Positions 25,727-35,000 of a DNA stretch of 64,000 nucleotides are shown here, in pieces. Both the position numbers and the translations under genes were made by a program. Each line of letters starts with the position of its first letter. Positions within the stretch are counted from its first letter, which is position 1. The notes under the pieces were generated by a model. The model was given only the letters and a program-made list of their open reading frames with translations, did not search any database and was not told the DNA's origin. Origin of the DNA: Tubulanus polymorphus (Eukaryota > Nemertea > Palaeonemertea > Tubulaniformes > Tubulanidae); the NCBI RefSeq assembly GCF_964204645.1, contig NC_134036.1, forward strand, positions 7,302,704 through 7,366,703, written 5' to 3'.

Positions 25727-26889
25727 GGTGGCGGGCCGGTGCGCGTGGTCGGTCATCGAGAAGTGTAGATTTTTGAAAAAAATGAGGGAGTCCAGACTTA
25801 AAGGGAAGTGTAGAGCACCGAGTATCAAGGTCTCGAACGAGAACGGTTATAGTGGATTTTACTATATACGTGGAGAAGGTGCCCAGGCGGTTCGGTTTCG
25901 CGTACGCGTTCCGACTGCGTCAGTCGATCGTGGCCGGTCAACGACCGGTCCGCGGCGGCCTTCCCCGTAGGATACGCTAACTGCAAGACGCCTCGCCAGG
26001 TCGCGAAGCTACCTCCGGGAGCCTCCTTCAAAACGGCGGTGGTGCGCGCGTCCGTTGTCTCGTCGAGAGACGCGGACGGACTCGATAGGTCGGATACGGT
26101 GGTCGCTCGCGCGTTCGTCTCCGCTCCGGCGGGGTCGGACGCTCAAAGCTTTTTCTGTTGACGAGTGCTGGCGTCGTTCGTTGTCGAGCGTCGTTCGTAA
26201 ACTCTACATGGTCGCGTCTCTGAGCTGGTCGCCGCCGCCGCCGCGGTGGCGTCCGGGATGTTCGATTACCTTCCACTATCCTCGATTTTCGTGCGTGTGG
26301 GGCCGCGCGTTTCTGTAGTGAGGTTTTTTGTCCGCGTTCGGGAGAGTAAGTTCGCACCGATGATGGGCGCGCCGAGCAGTGAGGGTGCAATGCAATGACT
26401 CGTGCCCTAGGAGTGTTCCTAAAAGGTCGTTCGCTGTGCACCGTCGAATGTACGCGTCCGACCTATACCCCCGTCCGACCTAGACCAAAGCTGTCCTGTG
26501 GGTCGGCCCGAACGCTATGGATCGAATTCCGAACGCCAAGTTTTCGCGTTAGGTTGAGTTATCGAGTATCGGCTATGACCATATTGTGGACTTGCGTTCG
26601 CGCTCGTACGGTACGGCGTCTAGAAATAAGTCGTAACAATCGCGGCTCTCGTCGCAAATTGACCGAAGAAGGATCGAGCGGGGTGCGTGCTGACGGGCCG
26701 AGTCCAACTCGGGCCTTCGTCGGTATGCGTAATCCGCCGTCGGGGCGTCTGGCTTCGCCGAAGTGTACGCTGGCGTTGCCTGGCAGTTCCCGTCGGTGGA
26801 AGGTCTCTTTCGCTGGTCTGCCGAACGGCGTCTAAGATTAAGTCGTAACAATCGCGGCTCTTGTCGCAAATTGATCTAGCGGTGCTCTG
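25727..26889 (+). repeat. Spacer-like tandem unit C
   Basis: Near-identical repeat of unit B at +1283 bp. Small differences include TTTTACTATATAC at the box, GTACGCTGGCGTTGCC against GTACGCGTTGCC, and the internal GTCGTAACAATCGCGGCT duplication (about 26632 and 26842). Where unit B has a single subrepeat, unit C continues into an amplified subrepeat array (26890-28036). Expansion inside only the last unit is a common behaviour of rDNA spacers. Confidence 0.9.
25851..25871 (+). promoter_or_regulatory. TATATAC promoter-like box 4 (unit C)
   Basis: AGTGGATTTTACTATATACG, one base different from box 3 (G to A before CTATATAC), with the same GAGAACGGTTATA upstream and GTGGAGAAGG downstream. Confidence 0.4.
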
Positions 26890-28036
26890 CGTGCATAAAA
26901 GGTGATAGTCTCTGCGTGCTGGGTTACGGTCCCCACGTTAACGGAGTTGGTCGCCGCGTTAACGTTTATAGTCTCCGCCTAGGCGGACCGCATAAAAGGT
27001 AAAAGGTGATAGTCTCTGCGTGCTGGGTTACGGTCCCCGCGTTAACGGAGTTGGTCGCCGCGTTAACGTTACCGGTCTCCGCTTAGGCGGACCGCATCTG
27101 CGTGCTGGGTTACGGTCCCAACGTTAACGGAGTTGGTCGCTGCGTTAACGTTATTGGTCTCCGCATCTGCGTGCTGGGTTACGGTCCCCACGTTAACGGA
27201 GTTGGTCGCCGCGTTAACGTTTATAGTCTCCGCCTAGGCGGACCGCATAAAAGGTGATAGTCTCTGCGTGCTGGGTTACGGTCCCCGCGTTAACGGAGTT
27301 GGTCGCCGCGTTAACGTTACCGGTCTCCGCTTAGGCGGACCGCATCTGCGTGCTGGGTTACGGTCCCCACGTTAACGGAGTTGGTCGCCGCGTTAACGTT
27401 TATAGTCTCCGCCTAGGCGGACCGCATAAAAGGTAAAAGGTGATAGTCTCTGCGTGCTGGGTTACGGTCCCCGCGTTAACGGAGTTGGTCGCCGCGTTAA
27501 CGTTACCGGTCTCCGCTTAGGCGGACCGCATCTGCGTGCTGGGTTACGGTCCCCACGTTAACGGAGTTGGTCGCCGCGTTAACGTTTATAGTCTCCGCCT
27601 AGGCGGACCGCATAAAAGGTAAAAGGTGATAGTCTCTGCGTGCTGGGTTACGGTCCCCGCGTTAACGGAGTTGGTCGCCGCGTTAACGTTACCGGTCTCC
27701 GCTTAGGCGGACCGCATCTGCGTGCTGGGTTACGGTCCCAACGTTAACGGAGTTGGTCGCTGCGTTAACGTCACTGGTCTCCGCATCTGCGTGCTGGGTT
27801 ACGGTCCCCAAGTTAACGGAGTTGGTCGCCGCGTTAACGTTTATAGTCTCCGCCTAGGCGGACCGCATAAAAGGTGATAGTCTCTGCGTGCTGGGTTACG
27901 GTCCCCGCGTTAACGGAGTTGGTCGCCGCGTTAACGTTACCGGTCTCCGCTTAGGCGGACCGCATCTGCGTGCTGGGTTACGGTCCCCACGTTAACGGAG
28001 TTGGTCGCTGCGTTAACGTTACTGGTCTCCGCTTAG
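26890..28036 (+). repeat. Subrepeat array, 13 copies (69/82/97/104 bp)
   Basis: TGCGTGCTGGGTTACGGTCC starts at 26913, 27017, 27099, 27168, 27265, 27347, 27451, 27533, 27637, 27719, 27788, 27885 and 27967, giving spacings 104, 82, 69, 97, 82, 104, 82, 104, 82, 69, 97, 82. Each copy holds two GTTAAC palindromes flanking GGAGTTGGTCGC, and most hold CTCCGC(C/T)TAGGCGGA, itself an inverted repeat. Longer types add AAAAGGTGATAGTCT with or without an extra GTAAAAG. The length order shows higher-order duplication within the array. A related single copy sits in unit B (about 25636). Confidence 0.93.
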
Positions 28037-28245
28037 GCGAGAACGGTCTACAGAGTCTTAACAGAGTCAGTAACTTTGCAATTTTCGAGGCTTGCCTTCT
28101 TTCTGAGAGGCGTCGAGCGGGGCTTCGGCCGAAAGCGCGTCTTGACGGCGGCGCTTTCTTCCTTTTTGATGGCGTGCGTGGCTGGCTGGCTGGCTGGCGG
28201 GCGTAGAATTCTCGGCGTAGACGGGTATCCGGTATCGAGAACAAT
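28037..28245 (+). other. GC-rich tail of the spacer-like region
   Basis: After the last subrepeat the sequence reads GCTTAGGCGAGAACGGTCTA, reusing the GAGAACGGT element but without a TATATAC box. It then has a C/T-rich stretch, a (TGGC)4 microsatellite near 28172-28195, and an abrupt change to AT-rich DNA at about 28245. I looked for the start of 18S rRNA and did not find it. No gene is supported. Confidence 0.5.
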
Positions 28246-28299
28246 CTAACAAATTAGATAGTGTAACTGAATGCGTTTCTTTACTGAATAATTTTGATA

Positions 28300-28560
28300 A
28301 TCTAGATCTTAAAAATTGTTTCAATTCAAAATTAAGATTTCTTTTTGATAACTATTATCTGTTCACCATTGTCACGAGTATTCTGGGTTATAATCTGGGT
28401 GATTTTCTCTCCATTCCTTTTGATAATCTGGATTATTTGCTCGATGTTGTTTATTCATTTCTTTAACACAAGTTCTACAATGACTTTGCTTACCATCTTT
28501 CTGAGTTTTATCATTATAATATTCCGATTATGATTATAATTATTATGATTATAATATTCA
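28300..28560 (-). pseudogene. Relic of a small zinc-motif protein
   Basis: On the minus strand, a frame from about 28540 down to 28380 reads YYNDKTQKDGKQSHCRTCV and then residues of the type NNPDYQKEW. The pattern of aromatic residue, N/K-D-K, K-D-G, C-x2-C and a basic Asn/Tyr-rich tail is known from short zinc-ribbon or HNH-associated proteins of large DNA viruses, phages and related elements. An upstream CxxC pair would be expected but is not readable, and in-frame stops follow downstream (near 28375). It lies just downstream of the polymerase relic on the same strand, so it probably belonged to the same element. Function is unassigned. Confidence 0.45.
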
Positions 28561-28685
28561 ATTCACGTTATTATATTATTTCATTATAGTAAATATACTA
28601 TTTGTAATATCAATAGTTTGTGATTGTTCCATTTATTATACATATTTTTTACTAAAATTGATTTACATGTATAGAACCCTGTTCA

Positions 28686-30714
28686 TTATTTCATTTTCTT
28701 TATCCTCTTCCCTTTTGAACTTGAAGTATATATATTAGATCGAATTCCAATGAACTCTATCATTTCTTCACCACCTAATTCATCCTTTAACTTCCTAGGA
28801 CTTTTTTATTATCATTGTTAAACAATTCATGATTTTTAGGGTAATAACTAAAGTCGAAATGATGTTTTGATGTTTGTAAATCATCTGTTATATTATTAGT
28901 TTTTATCTATAATATGTAAGAATCTGTATCAAAATATAAGATTTCTATAATATGCTTTTCTCCAAAATGAGGTTGTAATACGTTATAGTAAAATTCATAC
29001 ATTAATAATTTTGATATTTCTCAAACTGAAGCACCAACATAAATTGGTTTATTAAATTTCATAGAAGTTCTCCTCATTTTAACTGCAGCTAAATTCTCAT
29101 CAAATATTCTGTTACCAATAAATTTAGGATATGTTTGTAAATTCCTAATTCTTTTACCATTACTAACTCAATATCAATTCTATTTCTGATATTTTCTCTG
29201 TTTGGTGTTAAAATCTATATATTTTTCTAACCATTTAGATTGACTAAATGCAATACTTTTTTAGAATCATTCCTTAATTCAAATAGAATTTTAAAATTCT
29301 ATAATCTACTACATAACTATAATACCTTCCTGAGTTACCATTAACTTTTCTGTATGAATATGATTTTCAGGTTTAATTCTTTTTTGATAATTTGATAATC
29401 CTTTTTGTGTTACAGTTTTATGTTCGGGGCAGTAAGCTAGATTTCTAGATTTAAATTTTTTATGTTCAGGATATTCCAAGTCTACAACAAAACAGTAACC
29501 AGTAAGTGAATCATCTGCAATATCTAGAATTATTTTCTTCTAATCAAATTTATCAACATTTTCGTGCTGTAAAATTTCAGTTATTTGAAATACTCCAAAA
29601 GGCTGTGGTTCCATCATTGCCCAACCATATAGATTATTTGCATCTATATATAGAAACTTATATCCAGGATTATCATTTACATTGAAATATGTATCACCTA
29701 ATACACCTGAAATACCTCCTCTTATACATTTTTCAAATAATGATAATTGATCTATATTTGTTAATAAATCCATTTTTATAACTGTAAATTTTAAACCACA
29801 ATCCCAAGTTAAACATGGACTCGAATAAGAATGAAATGGATCAATATTGAAATATTTTAGATTTACATCTCTATACCTTTCAAATATATCAGTAAATGAT
29901 AATACATCTGATTTTAAATATAAATCTACTAATTGTCCATGAGTTTTTATTTTGAAATGATTCCAAATATTCAATGTTCTATTATAAACTCCCTCTTTAA
30001 CATATTCGGATCTTAATTCATCATAAAATTGTTCTTTTAATAATTCAGTTATGTTAAAATCATTATGCGATTTATAAAATGAATATGGAATCGCGCCTTT
30101 ATATTTCATTAATTGAAAATCATCATTATTTGGATATTGTTGTTTTAATATTTTTAATTCATCACCAACTAATGATTTTGATAAATCATCTAATGAACTA
30201 CTTAATAATGTATATGAATCTATAAATCTTAGACATCCAAATTGGAAAGATATTTAAATCTCAGATGTTTTAGCTAACATTTTAAATCTATAAGTTGGTA
30301 TTTTAGCAACATCTTTTGATCTATTTGAATTTAATCTTTCTATTTCATTATTGATTTCTTCTATTTTATAACATAGTTGCTTGATGAATAAATGAGCATC
30401 ATATCCTGATAAATTATGAAATATAACTAGAACAAAATTGATTTTCTTAGCTTGTAAATTACAATTCTCATGTGCTGCACCTCTAAATTTACCATTCAAA
30501 TGATCAAGATCTCTTACTATTTTATCAGATGAATAGAATACTTGATTACAATAATTACATTTATCTGCAAAATCAAATTCTTCTTTATCTTGTTCTGTCA
30601 TTATAATTTCTATATTAGTATCTAATAATTCATTGAATTTCATTTCATATTCAATTAATAAGTCACAAAACTGATTGATAACATTTTCATTTCTATAATC
30701 ATAATATTCACTTC
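28686..30714 (-). pseudogene. Family-B (protein-primed type) DNA polymerase, broken
   Basis: Reading right to left on the minus strand: C-x2-C (about 30550-30559), an HNH/endonuclease-VII-like stretch VRDLDHLNGKFRGAAHENC (30461-30517), Exo II-like HNLSGYDAHLF (30386-30418), Exo III YLKSD (29906-29920), polymerase motif A DANNLYGWAM (29615-29644), and motif C YFDTDSY near 28919-28935. Family-B polymerases of this group replicate linear elements by protein priming. The gene is dead. It is cut at its 5' side by the LINE junction (Exo I is absent), has in-frame stops TAA at 30254 and TAG at 29540, and is frameshifted below about 29325. It also appears to lack the motif B region, because the sequence jumps near 29200. 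Further TGA and TAG stops lie near motif C. The first residues of the 30745-30254 frame are antisense LINE sequence, so its ATG is not native. Confidence 0.85.
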
Positions 30715-32026
30715 CCAGGCAGGGGCCGACATAGGGAGTGACCATGACCTTGTCTTAGCTTCAATGACTTTGAGGCTGAAGAATATACCGAACAGAAACA
30801 ATGGCACGTACAAGTTCAACTTAGAGAGGCTACATACGCCTGAAGTAAAGGAAGCCTTCCAAATTGCTATTGGTGAAAGATTTGCCCCTTTGCTTGAACT
30901 AGAAGAGACTGCACAAGAACTCAGCGTGAAAGCAAGAACTGTTATACTAGAATCAGCAGAAGAGGTCATTGGTAGAAGGAAGAAGGTCAAACATCCTTGG
31001 ATGACTCAACAACTACTTGCCAAGTGCGATACTCGCAGACTTCTCAAATCCAAGCGCTTCAATTCCCCTGAAGATGCAGAATCACATAGAAGCATCAACA
31101 AGGAGGTGAAGAAAGAAGTCAAGGACGCCAGTGGCTTGAGGGAAGATGTACCTCAAAGTCGCTGGCGGGAGTACTGATCTGATCTGTATAACTATCCGAT
31201 AACAGCAGAAGCTGCAGTTATCGACGAACTCAAGAACCAGACAGCTGAGGAAAATGGAGATTCAGAACCAGTGATCTTGGAGGCTGAAGTCGAGGCAGCA
31301 GTCAAAAGCCTAAAAGCAGAAAAATCCCCTGGTGTCGACAGCATCCCAGCTGAATTACTGAGAAATGGTGGTCCCACTCTGATCAAGTTGTACACAACCA
31401 TTTGCAACCAAGTTATGGCAACAGGTGAATGACCAGAGGACTGGTGTAAGTCACTAGTGGTCCCCTCCAGAAGAAAGGAAGTGCCAGGAGATGCGAGAAT
31501 TATAGAACTATAATAAGCCTGATAATCCACCCGAGCAAGATCCTTCTTAAGGTGCTCCTCAATCGCCTACAACCGCAGGCTGAAGCCGTTCTGGCTGAAG
31601 AACAAGCTGTCTTTAGAAGAGGCAGGTCGACCACGGAGCAGATATTATTTAACCTGAGAATTATATGCGAGAAGTATAGAGAGCTAGGAAAGCTAGTGTT
31701 CCACAGTTTTGTCGACTACAAAAAATGCTTTGATCGTGTGTGGCATGACGGACTGTGGGCAGTAATGAGGAAGTTCAACATCAGCAGAGGCATTGTCAAT
31801 GCAATAGAATCTCTATACAAGGTCTCCAGGAGCATGGTCCAACTTGGAAGCGAACTGAGTGACTGTTTTCCAACATCCGTCGGTGTACGACAAGGTTGCT
31901 TACTGTCACCAACCGTCTGCAACATCTTTCTTGAGAACATCATGCAAGAGGCCCTCACCGAGCACAGTTCACCAATATCTGTTGGAGGCTGAGTCGTCGA
32001 CAACCTACGCTTTGCTGATAGTCCGA
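30715..32026 (+). mobile_element. Non-LTR retrotransposon (LINE) fragment
   Basis: A fragment of a LINE, about 1.3 kb, inserted or joined between the AT-rich element and sat2. It begins inside the endonuclease domain and stops inside the reverse transcriptase at the catalytic motif, so both ends are missing. No target-site duplication, poly-A tail or 3' UTR is present. Loss of the 3' end is unusual for simple target-primed insertion and suggests later rearrangement, with sat2 joining at about 32027. Confidence 0.85.
30719..32019 (+). pseudogene. LINE endonuclease/reverse transcriptase, broken
   Basis: In frame from 30719: GADIGSDHDLVLASM, whose SDHxLV is the conserved end of the APE-type endonuclease (SDH at 30737-30745). 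A charged linker follows, then RT sequence: KAEKSPGVDSIPAELL (about 31314-31361), LLNRLQPQAEAVLAEEQ (31555 onward), FVDYKKCFDRVWHDGL (RT motif A region, about 31710-31760), VGVRQGCLLSPTVCNIFLE (motif B region, about 31880-31937), then LRFAD ending at 32019, where the YADD/FADD-type motif should continue. The pattern fits RTE-like or related APE-type LINEs found widely in invertebrates. Damage: TGA at 31175, TGA at 31430, a frameshift near 31480-31497, and TGA at 31990. The clade call is from memory of family patterns and is moderate. Confidence 0.85.
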
Positions 32027-35000
32027 AGCACAATTCGGTCCGAAAACGTCGTTCAGCGCGAGAAAAGACGTTTTCTCATCAACATCTCCCCGTATCGGAC
32101 AAATGAAAATGACGATCCGAAAACGCACTCAAATCGACGGGAAAAGCACATTTCGGTCCGAAAACGTCGTTCAGCGCGAGAAAAGACGTTTTCTCATCAA
32201 CTTCTCCCAGTATCGGAAAAATGAAAATGACGATCCGAAAACGCGCTCGAATCGACGGGAAAAGCACATTTCGGTCAGAAAACGTCGTTCAGCGCGAGAA
32301 AAGACGTTTTCTCATCAACTTCTCCCCGTATCGGAAAAATGAAAATGTCGACGCCCAAACGCTCTGAAATCGACGGGAAAAGCACATATCGGTCCGAAAA
32401 CGTCGTACAGCGCGAGAAAAGACGTTTTCGTATCGAATATTCCCCCTATCGGAAAAACGACAATGCCGATGCGTAAAAGCGCTCAAATTGTCAGGAAAAG
32501 CACTTTTCGACGCGAAAAGGTCGTTCAGCGCGAGAAAAGACGTTTTCGTATCGAATATTCCCCCTATCGGAAAAACGACAATGCCGATGCGTAAAAGCGC
32601 TCAAATCGTCAGGAAAAGCTCTTTTCGACGCGAAAACGTCGTTCAGCGCGAGAAAAGACGTTTTCGTATCGAATATTCCCCTTATCGGAAAAACGACAAT
32701 GCCGAAGCGTAAAAGCGCTCAAATCGTCAGGAAAAGCGCTTTTCTACCCGAAAACGTCGTTCAGCGGGAGAAAAGACGTTTTCTCATCAACTTTTCCCCA
32801 TATCGGAAAAACGACAATGCCGATGCGTAAAAGCGCTCAAATCGTCAGGAAAAGCACTTTTTGACCCAAAAACGTCGTTCAGCACGAGAAAAGACGTTTT
32901 CGTATCGAATATTCCCCCTATCGGAAAATCGACAATGTCGATGCGTAAAAGCGCTCAAATCGTCAGGAAAAGCACTTTTCGACGCGAAAACGTCGTTCAG
33001 CGCGGGAAAGACGTTTTCTCATCAACTTCTCCCCGTATCGGAAAAATGAAAATGTCGACGCCCAAACGCTCTGAAATCGACGGGAAAAGCAAATTTCGGT
33101 CCGAAAACGTTGTTCAGCGCGAGAAAAGACGTTTTCTCATCAACTTCTCCCCGTATCGAAAAAATGAAAATGACGAACCGAAAACGCGCTCAAATCGACG
33201 GGAAAAGCACATTTCGGTCCGAAAACGTCGTTCAGCGCGAGAAAAGACGTTTTCTCATCAACTTCTCCCCATGTCGAAAAAACGACAATGCCGATGCGTA
33301 AAAGCGCTCAAATCGTCAGTAAAAGCACTTTTCGACCCGAAAACGTCGTTCAGAGCGAGAAAAGACGTTTTCGTATCGAATAATCCCTATATCGGAAAAA
33401 CGACAATGCCGATGCGTAAAAGCGCTTAAATCGCCAGGAAAAGCACTTTTCGACGCGAAAACGTCGTTCAGCGCGAGAAAAGACGTTTTCGTATCGAATA
33501 TTCCCCCTATCGGAAAAACGACAATGCCGAAACGTAAAAGCGCTCAAATCGTCAGGAAAAGCACTTTTCTACCCGAAAACGTCGTTCAGCGCGAGAAAAG
33601 ACGTTTTCTCATCAACTTTTCCCCATATCGGAAAAACGACAATGCGTAAAAGCGCTCAAATCGTCAGGAAAAGCACTTTTTGACCCAAAAAACGTCGTTC
33701 AGCGCGAGAAAAGACGTTTTCGTATCGAATATTCCCCCTATCGGAAAATCGACAATGTCGATGCGTAAAAGCGCTCAAATCGTCAGGAAAAGCTCTTTTC
33801 GACGCGAAAACGTCGTTCAGCGCGAGAAAAGACGTTTTCTCATCAACTTCTCCCCGTATCGGAAAAATGAAAATGACGATCCGAAAACGCGCTCAAATCG
33901 ACGGGAAAAGCACATTTCGGTCCGAAAACGTCGTTCAACGCGAGAAAAGATGTTTTCTCATCAACTTCTCTCCGTATCGGAAAAACGACAATGCCGATGC
34001 GTAAAAGGAATCAAATCGTCAGGAAAAGCACTTTTCGACGCGAAAACGTCGTTCAGCGCGAGAAAAGACGTTTTCGTATCGAATATTCCTCCTATCGGAA
34101 AAACGACAATGCCGATGCGTAAAAGCGCTCAAATCGTCAGGAAAAGCACTTTTCGACGCGAAAACGTCGTTCAGCGCGAGAAAAGACGTTTTCTCATCAA
34201 CTTCTCCCCGTATCGTAAAAATGAAAATGTCGACGCCCAAACGCTCTGAAATCGACGGGAAAAGCAAATTTCGGTCCGAAAACGTCGTTCAGCGGGAGAA
34301 AAGATGTTTTCTCATCAACTTCTCTCCGTATCGGAAAAACGACAATGCCGATGCGTAAAAGCGCTCAAATCGTCAGGAAAAGCACTTTTCGACGCGAAAA
34401 CGTCGTTCAGCGCGAGAAAAGACGTTTTCTCATCAACTTCGCCCCGTATCGGAAAATCGACAATGTCGATGCGTAAAAGCGCTCAAATCGTCAGGAAAAG
34501 CACTTTTCGACGCAAAAACGTCGTTCAGCGCGAGAAAAGACGTTTTCTCATCAACTTCTCTCCGTATCGGAAAAACGACAATGCCGATGCGTAAAAGCGC
34601 TCAAATCGTCAGGAAAAGCACTTTTCGACGCGAAAACGTCGTTCAGCGCGAGAAAAGACGTTTTCTCATCAACTTCTCCCCGTATCGGAAAAATGAAAAT
34701 GACAATCCGAAAACGCGCTCAATTCGACGGGAAAAGCACATTTCGGTCCGAAAACGTCGTTCAGCGCGAGAAAAGACGTTTTCTCATCAACTTCTCCCCG
34801 TATCGGAAAAATGAAAATGTCGACGCCCAAACGCTCTGAAATCGACGGGAAAAGCACATTTCGGTCCGAAAACGTCGTTCAGCGCGAGAAAAGATGTTTT
34901 CTCATCTACTTCTCTCCGTATCGGAAAAACTACAATGCCGATGCGTAAAAGCGCTCAAATCGTCAGGAAAAGCTCTTTTCGACGCGAAAACGTCGTTCAG

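Larger units (their letters stand above)
28246..30714 (-). mobile_element. AT-rich remnant of a Polinton/virus-like element
   Basis: A strongly AT-rich segment between CpG-rich repeats, carrying two minus-strand protein relics: a family-B DNA polymerase with an HNH-like insertion, and a short Cys-containing protein. This gene type is typical of Polinton/Maverick elements, adintovirus-like elements and linear DNA plasmids. No terminal inverted repeat, integrase, ATPase or capsid gene is visible, so only a fragment is present. The right end is cut by, or fused to, the LINE at about 30714; the left end is the sharp change near 28245. The exact element class cannot be decided from this fragment. 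Confidence 0.7.

Noticed and set aside
24745-26441. Two nearly identical 137-codon minus-strand frames (24745-25158 and 26028-26441)
   Set aside because: Their identity comes from the recent 1283-bp duplication of all sequence, coding or not. They are Arg/Pro-rich and overlap other frames of similar length, as expected in CpG-rich DNA.
26890-28036. CRISPR-like array
   Set aside because: Subrepeats are 69-104 bp and tandem, with no unique spacers; the context is eukaryotic.
28345-28533. Plus-strand hydrophobic 62-codon frame
   Set aside because: It is antisense to the minus-strand zinc-motif relic, and AT-rich DNA easily gives Ile/Leu/Phe-rich frames.
30764-31177. Intact 137-codon host gene
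   Set aside because: The reading frame extends upstream of its ATG into the endonuclease SDH motif and continues past the TGA into reverse transcriptase sequence, so it is part of a broken LINE.
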